Shown: piece after piece, positions 1 through 12,858 of the stretch
Layout of the letters: each line of letters starts with the position of its first letter
How positions within the stretch are numbered: position 1 is the stretch's first letter
Assembly: GCA_033816765.1 (NCBI GenBank)
Contig: CM066295.1
Location: 2,604,001 to 2,668,000, forward strand
Length of the DNA: 64,000 nt
Direction: 5' to 3'
Origin: Nothopassalora personata
Lineage: Eukaryota; Ascomycota; Dothideomycetes; Mycosphaerellales; Mycosphaerellaceae
The notes under the pieces: generated by a model
The model's input: the letters and a program-made list of their open reading frames with translations, nothing else
The model's database searches: none
What the model was told of the DNA's origin: nothing
Translations under genes and position numbers: made by a program

Positions 1-2049
1 AAGTATTGCATAACTCCCTCCGGTCGCTTATTCCTAGGGAGCTAATCCTTTTCCCGAATAGTATGTAGTTCGCTATGCTTCGTGCCTAGAGGCTTCGGCT
101 AGAACCTATAGCCCGTTACCCTATGTCTACACTTATAGTCTATTACGTTCCTAGATCTTCTACGTTTCTAAGTAGAGTGCGCGTGCGTGCTACACTATGT
201 TACGTAATTCATTCGATATAAATGTTCCTAACGGTGTAAGATATCCGGTTCCCGTTATTCGGCTTCCTATCGGTAGTCGTTCTATAACGGTAGTTGCTAG
301 ATTCTCGGTTGTTTCTATAAGTGGGTATCCCTAGGCTATGCCTCGTAGGGTATCGAGTGTCTTATTAAACTTAATGGAATGTAGCCTCCTTCGTCTACCT
401 ATCTTAGGTAGGAATTCCTCGTGCCTTCTTTATAGGTAGATGATTATGTCGTACAGTTTCTTAGGTACGTCTACCGTAAAGGTGAGCTATTTGTTATCGT
501 CGTTAGTGTCGCTCTCTCCTCCTTCGGAGGAATCTTCTTCGCTTAATTCTTCCGGATCCTATTCTTCCTTAATAGTATTTAGCCCGGTAGTCTCTTAACT
601 TTCTTCTTGTGGTTTTAGTAACTATAATCCGTTCTATCCTAGGTCCTGATTTTCTTTGTCGCTTCTATCTTCGTTAAAGTAGGATTTATCGATGTCTACT
701 TCTCGGAGCGTGGCGTCTTGCCTATGCGTCGCTCCTAGGGTTCCTCGTAGTTGCTAAGGCTAATACCCTACGCCTAACTTCGCGGCGTAGTAGATTTAAC
801 ACGAGTCTTAGTAATAGAATCGCTAATAAAGGCTTCTATAACCATTTCGAGACTTAGGTTCGGTCTCGTAGTCGACTCTTCGTGTTATTATGTTAAACTG
901 TCGTAGTTAGTTCTTCGCATTAAATGGAATAACTACTATTTACTACCTATAGTATCCTCCTCGTCCTTCTAAGGGGTCTAGGAGAGGCGTCGTGCTTCTA
1001 TTACTAGCTCTCTCCCCTACTCTCCGAGTATAGTCGGTATCTCCCCGAGATCTAACGCTGCTCTTAGATTTACTAGTTCGGGGTTGCATTATATTAAATT
1101 GCTCGCGGCGCACTATATTTTTACCGCGGCAATCCCGCGCTATGTAGCCTTCTTTACTATAGGCATAGTATATAAGTTTTCCTTTTCCTTTAAAGGGCTT
1201 TCCGTAGCCCCTACTCTTATCGATCCTCCGTCCTCGTTGGGTAACGTCCAGTTCCATTAGCTGCGGTCTATAGTAGGGTTAGCTTTGTCGTAAGAATTCT
1301 CCCTTCGTAACGTATCCTCCTAAGGGTCTACGGTCCGGAGCGTATCCTACTATTCCTCCTACTTTAGAGTCATATTTCTTCTCCTAGTGTCGTTCCTAGA
1401 GCTAGTTATCGATGTTAATCGACGCCTTTATTAGCTCTTCGAGGTTAGTAATCTGTCCCCCGTGTCTTATTAACTCGTCCTTAACGGAGTCCTGAAGTCT
1501 ACGTCGGAACATAGTTATTAACGCCGTCTAGTCCCATCTAGTGATTTGTCCGTATTCTTTGAATTTGGCGGCATACTCTAAAGTAGACGTCTTCTACTTT
1601 AGGTGTTGAATGATTCGTATAGCCTATTAGACTTCGTTCGAGGTTCTAAAGATTAATTTCATCTTATCTTTAAAAAGGGTATAGCTCCTAAACATTCTAG
1701 TAGAGTCTAATCGTCCTATACCTTTAAGGTATTCCTTAAGGTAAGGTTTAATCTAGTTCTACGCACTTCTACGAAGGTACGTAATAGCGAAGATAGTTCT
1801 TTTATTAGCATCGACTAGGTTAAACATAAGGTACATATCTATCTAGTTAATCCAGTCGTCGAACTTAGCTCTATCTCTATAGAAGAGGTCTAGCTTAGCA
1901 GCCTTAACGTCGTTCTTCCTCGGAGTAGGCTCGTCGTTGTTATTAGACTTATCGTCCTTCGTAGTAGTCTATTATAGTAGCGTACGGCGGATGCTTCCTA
2001 CTTCGCTAGGGGCGGGTGTTGCCCTACTAGCTACTTAAGTAGCGCTCAT
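1..2049 (-). pseudogene. Gypsy family A gag region, RIP-degraded, cut by window edge
   Basis: This is the 5' (gag) part of an LTR retrotransposon read on the minus strand from an ATG at 2047-2049. It aligns base for base, with many transitions, to 43,900-45,850 of the complete family A element on the plus strand. The frame is broken by TAG/TAA at former Gln/Trp codons. The longest open piece, 943-1257, holds the nucleocapsid zinc knuckle near residues 30-45. The expected Cys-x2-Cys-x4-His-x4-Cys reads Tyr, Tyr, Tyr, Cys, as C-to-T or G-to-A changes on either strand would produce. An acidic Glu/Ser/Asp-rich stretch follows at about 480-600. The element continues past base 1, so its pol and 3' LTR are not visible. 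Gag would have formed the virus-like particle; this copy cannot. Confidence 0.85.
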
Positions 2050-2066
2050 CCTAAGGGCGTTTAAAG

Positions 2067-2427
2067 TGTTATTGTCTCGTTCTAGGGCTAGTCTTAAAAG
2101 AGAGATAAGTTAAGTTACGTAGCGGTATTCTTTAGAGAGGCTAAAGTAAGCTAAGCGAAGATAAATGATAGGAATAAGAGTTGTATTCTAATTAGTGAGA
2201 TAGTAACATATGTTAAACGCATTAGAACTATAAGGGTTTCTAGCGTTTCTAAATATAAAGGAGATTCGTAGATCTCGGTAATTAGTCTAATTAGTCTAAG
2301 CATGAGCAGTCTAATTAGTCTAAGCATAAGCAGTCTAATCGCTCCAAGTCTAAGCGCTTAGGTAGGATGAGTTACGTGTCCGTCTTGTTATTATGATTCT
2401 AGGGTCCCTAGAAATCATTCCGTAACA
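2067..2427 (-). repeat. LTR of family A type, 361 bp
   Basis: On the minus strand the segment starts TGTTACGG and ends AATAACA, giving TG...CA termini. The inner stretch around 2200-2290 matches the LTR of the complete element at 43,396-43,843, while the first third (U3) is different, so this is a divergent subfamily. Just inside the gag side is CTTTAAACGCCCT, shared with the complete element, which is the likely primer binding site. A short direct repeat (GTCTAATTAGTCTAAGCAT with variants) lies at 2284-2345. On the other side the B pol frame runs directly into the LTR with a purine-rich stretch, so the same LTR may serve both elements or may have been inserted there. Confidence 0.75.
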
Positions 2428-5400
2428 TCGCCCTACCCTTCTTCTTAACTTCCTATGCTTGCCTTAGTCTATCGTGCGTTATCGGGTTGCCGTGCTTTTT
2501 CTTAAAGTCGTCTACTGTAGCTATGTCCGCTAGATACTCTAATGGTTCCTACGTAGGCTTATAGTATCCGGTCCATTTTACTAGGACTTCGCGTGCTTTG
2601 CCCCTCCCTTTTGCCTTAGTTCTAGCGTAGAGAATCTCCTCTACATGCTATTCCTTATAAGATTCAATAAGGATGGGGTCCGGCTATTTATCGTCGATCT
2701 CCTACCTAGGTAACGTGTCTTAGCTTATAGGTCGTAACAAGTCTAGGTAAAAGACCGGGTAGATCCTATCGGGGATCCCTAATAATCGGATAGATAGCGG
2801 TAAGATGACCTCCGCTACCGTGTACTTTACGTACTTATAGTCGATACTCTTCTTCGGCCGGGTCGTAGTATAGTTCCTTAGATCTAGCTACACCTTATTA
2901 CCGACCCGATAAATCGGCGCTAGCTTCCGATCTTTATTAGCGCTCTCCTCTTACTTCTAGGCGGAGTCCGCTATGCTCGCTTAGTATAGGTCCGTAATCT
3001 ACTGCATCCTTTCTATAAAGAGCGTTACCCGTTTAGCGGTATCTAGTAACGAAGTCGTTAAGTCCGGCTACAACTAGACGGGGGATAGCGCTTCGTAACC
3101 GTAGACGGTAAAGAAGGGGCTTATGCCTAGGCCCGCATAGTGCCGTCCGTTTAGCGCTAGCTAGGCGGTAGAGAGCCACTTTTTCTAATCGGACTGCTCG
3201 TAGTTAATATAATTCCGAAGGTACGCCTATACTTCTTAGTTTAACCTCTCGGGCCCTCCGTCCGTTTATAGGTAGTAGGCGGAGCTAAGTCTCTACTTTA
3301 CGCCGGTTAAACGATAGAATGTCTTCTAGAATGTGCTTATCTAGTTCGTGCCTCTATCGCTCGTAATAGCCTTAGGAATCCCGTAGTATCTTACCTAGTA
3401 GTCTAGGAATCTCTCGGCGTAGTCCTCCGCTTTTATAGTAGATATCGCTTCTAAGACGACGGTCTTGCTTAGTCTATCCTTAATTACCTATAAGTAAGTG
3501 TTTCCCTACGACTCCGGCATGTCCGTTATGAAATCTATAGAGATCTCCTAGAAGAAACGATCGGGTACCGGTAAAGGCTAAAGGAGTCTATACTTTTACT
3601 CCCTCTATACCTTATTTCTCCTATAGTAATCGCAGTTCCTTAAGAACTGTCTCACGTGCCTTAACTATAGAGGCTAGTAAAAGTTACGGCTTAAGATAGA
3701 CGCTATAGAGTCCCTACCTAGATAGCCGTAGACCGGTAAATTATGAACGGACTAGATAAGCTTCGTCCGTAGGACATCGTTCTATAATATCTCCGCGCCC
3801 GCCTCCTTGTAGTCGGCTTCCGTCGTTACTAGGGCTCCCGGCACCTAGATTCTTCCGCGGTACCGTAGGTGTCCGTTATCGTCGATACTATAGTTACCGG
3901 CTTATACCTTAAGCTTTACTTCGCTCGGGAGTAAACGCGCCCCGGTTCTTACTACGTAGAGTACTACCTAAAACGTACTGTCTTTATCGGCGGTCTTCCC
4001 CTAGATCTCGTTCAATTCTAGATCTATAAAGGGGCCCGATAATGCGCCCGGTAAGTCCGACGTTTTCTCGGTAGAGTCGACTCCGAATTAGGTAGCTATA
4101 ATCTAGACCGGTGAAACTATCGTAGCGGATAAAGGTGCATCTACTACTACCTCGCCTTCCCCCCCTAGAGCCGGCTAATTGCGTATAGCATCCGGCCGTA
4201 AGAACCTACGAAAACGCGACAATTTATCGTCCTAGCCGAGCGTATCCTATTCCCTCCGTAATAATGCATCCGGTACAATTACCTCGGCGCCCGGCCTATA
4301 TACTAGGGTAAACTGAAATAACGCGATGTCCTCTACCTACCTAATCTGCCTCTTAGATAACTGCCTCTTTGTCATAAAGTACTTAAGGTTCTTATAGTCC
4401 GTCTAAATTGTAAAGGGACCACACGTTTTTAGCTCGGGGGCCTACTCTTTAAGGTAGGAGACTACTACGAGTATCTCTTTATTATAGATGTCGTAGTTAA
4501 TCTTAGCCTTATTTAGTTTCTTTAAGTAGAACCCTACCGGCTTTACTACCCCGTCCTTTTCTTATAGGAGAGCGCTACCTAGGGCAAATCTACTATAGTC
4601 CGTCTCTAAAAAGGTAGGAAGCTCCGGGTTCTAATAGGCTAGTATAGGAGCTTTATAGTACTTCCTCTTTAGGGCCTAAAAGGCGTCCTCCTAACGTTTC
4701 CCCTAGGAGAACGGCGTTTTCTTTCCCGTTAGCGACGTTAAGGGTTCGGCTAACTTCGAGTAGTTAGGGATGAACATTCTATAGTAATTCGCGAACCCGA
4801 GGAAACGACGCACTTCTTTCTAAGTAACGGGCGTCTTCTAGTCCCGTACGGCATCTACCTTTTCCGGGTCTAGTCCTACCCCCTTTCCGTCGGCGTAGAC
4901 GATAAACCCTAGGTACTTAATCTTCTTCTATGCGAACTCGCATTTACCTAGATCTAAGAATAGGCCTCCGTCCTAAAGCTTCTAGAGAACGATGCGAACC
5001 TTCTTAAAGTAGTCCTCCTTCGACCCATCGGAGTAGATTACTACGTTATTAGCGTATATAGAGGCGAAGTCGTCTAGGTGTTCCCGTAGTAAACTGTTAA
5101 TATACCGCTAGAAAGTTACCGGCGCCCCGGATAAACTAAACGGACACACTAACTACTCCTATAGGCTAAATCTCGTTCTAAACGCGGTCTTATACTCCTC
5201 GCCTCTTACTATCCGGAGATGGTGGAACGCGGTAACTACGTCCACCTTCGTAATTTATCTAGCTCCCGTTAGATTTCGGATAGTCTCCGGGATTAAAGGC
5301 AGCGGGTAGCGATCTTACTTCGTAATCGCGTTTAGCGCCCTATAATCGTAGTAAAAGCGTAGTCCTCCTCCGGGCTTCTTTATAAATAGGACGGGGGCCG

Positions 5401-6948
5401 CCACTTCTAAGGTAGAGGGACGGATGTATCCCTTACGATATAGCTCGGTTAGCGACTTACGTAGCACTAGTAGTTCGTCTTTCGATATGCTATATAACGG
5501 TCCCTAGGGTAGTAGCTCCTACGATCCGTCTAGTTTCGTCCGGATCTCGATCCTATAGTTAAGTTCCCTACGATAGGGCGCGAGCTTATCGGCTTCCCGC
5601 GTAGAAAAGAGTAGGATTATGTCCTAAAGTTCCGGAGGCAGCTTTATTTTAAGCTCCTCCCTCGTAGGCGGTTCCTTCTTACTTAGGGCTTTCTTAATGT
5701 CCTCTACGGTTGCCGCGGCGATCGTAGTAAAACGTTCGCCCGCCTCGCGTTCTTTATAGTTACGTCCTTCGGGTACCTATTTCTTTACTAAACTGTAGTA
5801 GTACCGGTGCTTTTCTAGCGTAGTCCGGATTTAATTATGCGCTTTCTAAGGGTTCCCTAGAATTATCGGGAAGTCTAAGTCGGGCACGACGTATGCGTAC
5901 ACGACCTAGTAGATGCCGGCGATTTCTATGTAGAAAGCGACTACTCCTTTAATCGAGTTTCGTATCGCTTTAGTAAACCCTATAGCCTTACGGCTCTCGT
6001 TACTAACATACGTAAGACCGAGTCCTTTCGCTAGGTCTCCGTTAACTATAGCATAGTACATGCATCCTTCATCGATAAGGGTAAACGTTCTATAACTTTC
6101 GTTTAGGAGTACGTCGGTATATATAAGGTTCCCGTTTATAGAACTCTTAGCTGCGTTCCACCCCTTTACTAGTGCTTCTTTATCTCCTAATGCTAGCTTT
6201 CGCCTAGGAGCTAGTCTTTTCCTACATCTTCGGGATCCGACTTAAAACCGTCGTCCTCTAGGATCGGCGTAACTAAGGCTACGTTAATCTTAGTAGGGTT
6301 AACTGCTACGGCGTACGGACATTCCTTCACTCGATGCCCGCTCGCTCCGTAACGGAAATAGAGCTGTTCTTAGCGCCTTCGATCTCTCTTAGCGGTGTTA
6401 ACCTATTTCGCTCTCTACCTCCCCTTGTCCTCCTTCCGGTCTCTACGACTTCTAGAGCGGCCTCCGCTCGTTTGGGTTGGTACTATAATAGTGTTACTAT
6501 TATAGTCTACCCGGGTAACGGTAGGTCCCGTAAAAGAACGAGTAGTGACCGTAGTAGTCGCACTAGAGTCCTTATTATTATCCTTCTACTTCTTATAGGC
6601 TATTCTAAACTAGTCTATGTCCTCGAGGTTAGTTATAATCTGCTTAACCTCCTCTACGAACTTATAGTAATCCTTCTTTTTCGGCATAGCTACCGTATAC
6701 ATTCTAGCGGGATTCGAGAAGGTGTTACGTAGGTAGCCGATCTTCGCGTTATTACTCTAGTTCTCTCCGCCGGCGCTTAATAGGAGTCCGTCGAATTTTA
6801 TCTAGTAATCGTGCTACGGTTGTCCGTTTACGTGTCTAATCTTAGTAAGTTATTCTAGAGCCTTAGCGCGTTCGTTACTATCGCTAAAGACCTTCTCGAG
6901 TTACGTAAAGAAAGCAACGGGGTCCTTCCTAAGTTTACCGTCTCCCTG
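2428..6948 (-). pseudogene. Gypsy family B gag C-terminus and pol, RIP-degraded
   Basis: Read on the minus strand this is a gag-pol of the Metaviridae (Gypsy) type. In order it shows the gag core (6948-6450), a zinc knuckle with Cys changed to Phe/Tyr (about 6372-6316), protease, reverse transcriptase (about 5700-4900), RNase H (about 4700-4300), integrase (about 3700-2900) and a chromodomain-like end (about 2600-2520, with KWTGY and EPLEYL). The RT box that should read Tyr-x-Asp-Asp reads Tyr-Ala-Asn-Asn at about 5060-5033, as G-to-A changes would give. Stops are TAG/TAA at former Gln/Trp codons. The family is distinct from A: both gag and pol differ. Its last codons run straight into the LTR at 2427. 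Confidence 0.85.
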
Positions 6949-7727
6949 TCGTCCTATAGAGAGCGCCTTCACGCGGCGGACGACGTAAGTATCTTCGTTA
7001 CGACGAAGAGAAACTAAGACTCTCTCTCTCGAAAAATACAAGCCTACTCGACTCGAAACAAGAAAAGACAGGTCGGACGAACCGAACGAACGAGATACGC
7101 TCAAAATCTACAAACAAGAACTCCGGAACTGCGAGAAGGGAAAGCGACGTACATAGCGTACACGTCGCTCGAACAACGAAGGCGCTGTCTACCTGTCGTC
7201 CCGGCAAACCACGTAAACTGCCGGCTGGAACCAAGAGAGGCGTTTAGGGGCGCAAACCACGTATACTGCACGGCTGGAACCAAGAGAGGCCGAGGGGGGG
7301 ACGACAGCGAGGCCACTGCGACCGAGGAGCTACACTCGAGACCGGAGAACGCGACTGGATTTGAAACAGAGGCAACGGGTGTTTCTTGGGATTTTGCTCG
7401 GTGCGTACGGGTACGGCCGGCTTGGCTTTTTAAAACAAGAACGAGACACGGGCGCAAAACTTGTCTCGCCCGGGGCAAGGCGACAAACCGCAATTCTCGA
7501 CAAGACACGACTACCGGGTACGCGCGTACTACGCCGCAATATATTCGATTTACGGTTCGAATAGCGAGCGTTGCTCGCATCTTTTAAGGAGTTTTTACGT
7601 CCGGGGTACGACGGGGCTTTTCTCCTTCTCTCAAATTTTGGTCTCGTTCTCGAGACCCGTGTTGCATAGTCTTTGACTCAAATAGCACGTTAATGGAATA
7701 ATCAATCAATCAATCTACGACTTCTAG
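6949..7727. other. 780-bp segment that escaped RIP, between duplicated gag pieces
   Basis: This piece keeps many CA and TG dinucleotides while both flanks have almost none. It sits between two direct copies of the same gag segment (about 6443-6948 and 7728-8217). It contains a 35-40 bp direct repeat (GCAAACCACGTAAACTGC and GCAAACCACGTATACTGC, 7204-7295) and a four-base repeat (ATCA/CAAT) at its right edge, 7704-7725. The short open frames on both strands look like chance. It could be an LTR or 5' leader of a younger B-type element (the left edge reads TGTCGTCC at 6947), but no clear terminal repeat or target duplication is visible. Confidence 0.5.
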
Positions 7728-8700
7728 AGCGGCCTCCGCTTATCCGGGTTAGTGCTATAATAGTGTTACTATCGGCATTAACCTAGCTACTAGCCGCTCT
7801 CGTAGTCGAATGGGTAGTAATTATAGCGGTTGTACTAGAGTCCTTATTATTGTCCTTCCACCTCTTATAGGCTATTTTAAACTGGTCCGTGTCCTCGAGG
7901 TTAGTTATAATCCGTTCGACCTCCCCCGTAAACTCGTAGTAGTCCTCCTTTTTTAGTATAGCCGCCGTATACATCCGAATAGGGTTCGAGAAGGTATTAC
8001 GTAAGTAACTAATCTTCGCGTCGTCGCTCTAGTTCTCTCCGCCGGCGCTTAGTAGGAGTCCGTCGAATTTTATCTAGTAATCGTACTAAGGTTAACCGTT
8101 TGTATGTTTAATCTTAGTAAGCTACTCTAGGGCCTTAGCGCGCTCGTTACTATTACCGAAGACTTTCTCGAGTTACGTAAAGAAAGCAACGGGATCCTTC
8201 CTAAGTTCGCCGTCTCCCTTATCCTAGAAGTGTCGCATCCTAGTACGTTCTCTCGCTAGTAAGGTGTCGTTAATCGCATCCTAGTAATACTCTATAGAGA
8301 GCGTCGGTTTTAGGGCGGATCGCACCCTAAAAGAGCTCTTTAACCTTAAGAAGTAATCGCGGAATGTCTCTACCTTACCGTCCTAGGAAGGGGGGTTCTA
8401 ACCTCTAGGACCCGACGGTTCTTCTCCGGTACGCGGCGAGGGCGCGGCGGCGTTTAGCGTCTATAGTAGCTATCTTATTAGGTTACTAGTAGTCGTCTTA
8501 TTATAAACTAGTAGCGAGACTATAGGTATTAACTAACGTCGAGCGTCTTCCGATTCTTTTAAAGCGGCGCGCGTTGCAATTAACTCGGCTTATATCTCTT
8601 CCTATCGCTAGTACAGTTACTAAAGCATAAGTTAGAAGTTTTCATTCGGGGCACTAGTCCCGGGGTTTTTGCTACCCGGCGACGTTATTACGTATCCCGT
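7728..8700 (-). pseudogene. Second partial gag of family B
   Basis: On the minus strand, 8700 to 7728 encodes the N-terminal and core part of a gag protein. The part 8217-7728 is a diverged direct copy of 6948-6443. The best open piece is 7783-7974, with a Lys/Asp/Glu-rich helix ending in Thr/Ser-rich residues. Stops are TAG/TAA of the RIP type. The fragment ends at the unmutated 780-bp segment, so two B elements, or one rearranged B element, are present. Confidence 0.7.
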
Positions 8701-9500
8701 CTCTTTAATAGTAGGTGCCTAGCTAATTCGAGGAGATCGAACTTAATGTTACGGGTGAACGACGTATATACTAAAGTTCTATAAAGTTTGTAATAAGTTC
8801 GATATAGAAGAAAGGGGAAGTTACACGCTATCCGAAGAAAAGGTATCGGAAAGCAATCCGAACGTATAGGCGTAGCCTATGCTAAGAAACAGGGGCCCGC
8901 CCCTTACACTCTACTAGTACTACCTTCTAGGGTAGTATATAAGCTAGTTACTCTCCTCCTATTATACGTAGTAGTCCTCTACGTAAGGGCTTCCTATCTC
9001 TAGCTCTATATTCTCCTAGTATAAGTACCTCTAGATATAGTTTTTAGATACTACCTACCTAGCTTATCCCTAGTAATATAGACTAGCGCCTAAGTATCCC
9101 TAGGGCTTCTAGTAATAGTTCTAGAACTGTCCTCCTTAAGGTTTGCCTCCTATTCTCTAACTTCCTCTCTTAGGATAAGGTTACTACCCTAATTCGTTAG
9201 TTCCTATAGCGTCTTAGTACTAATAACGACTTTTAGGAGGGTGCTATAATTAACTTAACTTCCTATAAGAGGGGTTCTAGAGGCTCTAGTAGTTCTAGTA
9301 GTAAGTAGTAGTCTAGAGGGTGTACTTATATTAGGTCTTAGCAAGGTTCTTAGGATCTAGTTAGGACTAAAGGATAAAATAGCCGTTATAAGTAAGGGCA
9401 TTCTACTTCTCTATTTCCTTTTGCTTTTGCCTTTAATACTATAGCTCCTAGAATTAGAGTCTAAATAATAAACTAGATCTTGCCTTAAAAGGTAGTTCTA
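8701..9500. other. RIP-mutated sequence, unclassified
   Basis: No frame of a known family is recognised here. A TGTTACGGG string at 8747 has the start shared by other LTRs in this window, so part of this stretch may be an LTR in plus orientation. From 8880 on, CTA/TAG and TATA content is very high. Confidence 0.4.
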
Positions 9501-11700
9501 AAGTAAGCCTCTCTATAGTCTAGTTATATAAGTATAGTAAGATATACGATATTATAAATAAATCTAGCCCTTAAGGCTAATAAATAAAAACTTTCCTCTA
9601 CTATCTCCTAACAAATGAAATATTGCTTAATAAACAAATAAAAGTGTAGTTAACTCCTAGAAACCTCCCTTAGAGAATGTAGTTTAGTAACCTTAGCTTT
9701 ATAAGCTAATCTATAAGCTGCTATATAGTAGGGATGTACTTAAATATAATTAAGCCTTCTTTATAAACCTGTCTATAAAAGTAGTTCCTAAGTCTAATAT
9801 ACTTAATTCTTTTATAGTTAGTATAATCTCTAACTAGCTTAATAGTAGACTAGTTATCTATAAAGATCTTTAAGGCTTAAGCCTTATAGTTAGTTATTTT
9901 CTAGATTTTATAGAGTAGATTTCTTAACTATATTACTTTCCTATAGCATTTAGTTAGAGCTATATACTCTACTTTAGTGCTTAATAGTACTATCTCCTTC
10001 TATAGGTTAGACTTCTAGATTATAGGACCTTTAGCTATTTTAACTAGGAGTCCTAAGGTTAATCTACCTATTAGATCTCTAGAGAAATTAGAGTCTATAG
10101 ATATCTCTAGCTTTAGGGATTATGTCTTTCTAAAGATTAGGCACTTATTAATTATTCTAGCAATATATCTCTAAATATGCTTTACTATAGCAATATACTC
10201 TACTAAAGGATTAGCTAAGAATTTAGCTAAGTAGTTTATTATATAGGAGATGTCTAGCCTCGTCTAGTTAGCTAGGTACTAGAGTTCCCTAATTAATATA
10301 TTAAACAGATTATAATCCTACATATTGCATTACTCTTTATAAGCTTTATATAGGCGGTTAAGAGGATACTTAACACTTTTAGCTAAGTCTAGGCTATGTT
10401 TCTAAAGTTTCTCTAAAGTATAGTACTTTTAAGAGATATAGAGATCTCTATTCTTTTTACTCTTTAGTTATATACCTAGGAAAAGGTTAGTATTAACAGT
10501 TTTAATAGAGTCCTTATTCTTTAGCCTAGTAATAAACTTATTAATCTTCTAATTACTATTGCTAAAGATTTAAAAGTTATCTATATATAGGAGAACTAAA
10601 AGATTGTTCCTCTAAAAGAGATATTTATTAGAATTAAGTCTCTTTAGGCCTAATTCTTCTAGAGCTTCCTTAGTATTATAGTACTAGAGGTTTATAGCTT
10701 ACTTTAGTCTATATAGTCCCTTCTTAATTTCTAGGACTTTATTAGATAGATCTTTCTTAATAAGCTCTACGCCTTCTAGTAGTTTAATATATAAAGGCCT
10801 ATTAATATTAGGGTTTATAAATGCTGTTTTAACATTGATCTATCTCCTCTTCTAGCTAAGAACTATATATAGGGCTAGGAAAATCCTGCTTATTAGTAGC
10901 CTTAGGATTAGAGTAAAGGTTTTAATATAGTCTATACCTTACTTTTAAGTAAATTTCTTAGCTACCTATCTAGCTCTACGCTTCTTAATAGACCTATTAG
11001 GAAGATACTTATAGTATAGGACCTATTTCCTATAAGCAGTTTTCTACCCTTAGGGACTTTCTATAATAAGATCTATACGATATATTCTATATCTTCTAAG
11101 GAGTTAAATTCCTTTCCAATTGCCCTAATCTATTTAGCTCTATTAGGTCTATTTAATGCTTTAGTTAGGATAGTAGGATCTATAAGCTTCCCTTTCTTTA
11201 TATTATCTATAGCTAATATAGCGAATAATTTCTTAAGTTTGCTATAATTATAATAGGATCTATTCTATCTTAAACTTCTCCTTATTAGCTTAGGATAGAC
11301 CTTAGCTCATTTAGTCTTTATAGGCTTATAGGTCCTATCTCTCTTTCTTTTACTAATATATAGTTAAGGTTAAAATAGTATTATAGCCTAATTAGGGTCC
11401 TCTTATATAGCTAGGGCTATGTCTTTATATTATAGCTCTTTAGACTAAGGAGAAGTCTAAGGCTTATACTCTATAGGAGATTGTTCCTAGAGCTAGGTAT
11501 ACTCTATAGGAGATTGTTCCTAAAGCTAGGTATACTCTATAGGAGATTGTTCCTAAAGCTAGGTATACTCTATAGGAGATTGTTCCTAGAGCTAGGTATA
11601 CTCTATAGGAGATTGTTCCTAGAGCTACGGGGATGTGTCTCTAAATAGTAGGTGTAAATCTTCTATTATATACTCCCCCTAAGACTAACCTTAGTTAGGG
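9500..11700 (-). pseudogene. Copia-type pol (RT and RNase H), RIP-degraded
   Basis: On the minus strand the translation shows the Copia-type reverse transcriptase order: the RLVAKGF-like block (about 10,990), the GLYRLK block (about 10,700), the Tyr-x-Asp-Asp box near 10,580 (now Tyr-Ile-Asp-Asn-Phe), then the DISYI and LAKF blocks and the RNase H motif STKVEYIAL (about 9,970). Codons are more A+T-rich than in the Gypsy families. No integrase is seen upstream; the frame ends in an 11-residue repeat and stops before the LTR that starts at 11,762. The Copia gag at 50,630-51,560, also on the minus strand, could be the other end of the same element. Confidence 0.8.
11468..11632 (-). repeat. Five tandem copies of a 33-bp unit
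   Basis: The unit starts ACTCTATAGGAGATTGTTCC and is repeated five times with one G/A difference between copies. It is a multiple of three and, on the minus strand, would add an 11-residue repeat to the Copia polyprotein between integrase and RT. Confidence 0.9.
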
Positions 11701-11995
11701 AAGTCTTATTATTACGAAGCCCTTTATGTTTTAGGCTAGTTGCTATACTATTATAGCTCCCTATTACGGACACGTTCATTCGCTACGAATAATAAGGGTT
11801 TATGTAGGCTACGAGGTAGTAGGACTAAGGCTAAATAACTTAGAATTAGGACTAAGGCTAAGTAACTTAGAATTAGAACTAAGGCTAAGCGACTTAGATT
11901 AGTTACGCTAAGACATAGCACTATATAGACGACGCTCTTTTATAAGTAGATAAGAGCCTCGTACTTAACTTATTTCAAGTATACACTATATACTA

Positions 11996-12365
11996 TTAAT
12001 GTCTACTAACTACCCTATGTAGGCCTGTCCGAGTTATAGTGGTGTAGAGCGGCGCTTATGTAAGTAGAGGTATTTACCGGTCCCGGGACCGTGAAATTAG
12101 GTCACGTAACGAGTAGCGTAGTAGCTAGATAAAATAAGAGGATTGGCGGACCTAAACCCCTATGCCCTCTACTCGAGAGGTATGAATTGAATTGTTACCT
12201 TAATGCTACGCTTACAATGCTCAACTACGTAGTATATATCTTAATAGCTATACTAGGTCCCGCTAGCTTACCTAAATGTCTAATTAAACCTAAATGAAAT
12301 TAGGGCAAGTTAGACCTAAGGGACCCCCTCTAAACCTAAGGTTAACATAACCTATTAGTCGTTAA
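11996..12365 (-). repeat. 3' LTR of F copy 1
   Basis: 370 bp, a direct repeat of 23,562-23,931 with many transitions. Near 12,073-12,092 it carries an imperfect version of the 26-bp palindrome (right arm GTGAAAT instead of GGTAAAT). The inside neighbour on the minus strand is a purine tract (about 12,366-12,380, AATAGGGGAGGATA on the minus strand), a likely polypurine tract. Confidence 0.8.
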
Positions 12366-12858
12366 TATATCCTCCCCTATTACGAACCTGTCCTTAGGTT
12401 CTAAAGTAGTAAGCCCGGGTATTATAGGTAGCTTAGTTAGTCGCTATAAGCTAAGGTAGTCTAGTAGTAGTATAGTAGCTCACCCTACTATTTAGCGTAA
12501 CATATAAGATGTTAGGTAATCCTAGGGCCTACTAGCGATAGTTTATAAAGGTCGAAAGGATCCTTCTAATAGAGACCGTAATAGCGTCTTTAATAACTAC
12601 GACTCGCATCCGTCGTACTGCATTAACGTATACTACGAAACTAGCGAGGGAATAGATAGCAATATTAGCATTAATCGAACGGGCTAGATAGTCGAATAAT
12701 GTAAACGCTATTTATAAGACAAGTGAGTATTAGTACTAGTAACCTAATAAATCTAAAGACGAGTCTATCGCGTAGCTAGAAAGTAAGTTAAGGGAAGATA
12801 AGTAACTATAAGAAACAAGTAAGATCTAAGGACTAGAAGTACCCGTACCCGAAGCATT

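Noticed and set aside
7101..7580. 159-codon open frame on the minus strand in the unmutated 780-bp segment
   Set aside because: Open mainly because the segment escaped RIP. Its composition is Arg/Ser/Val-rich with no domain, and several other frames overlap it on both strands.
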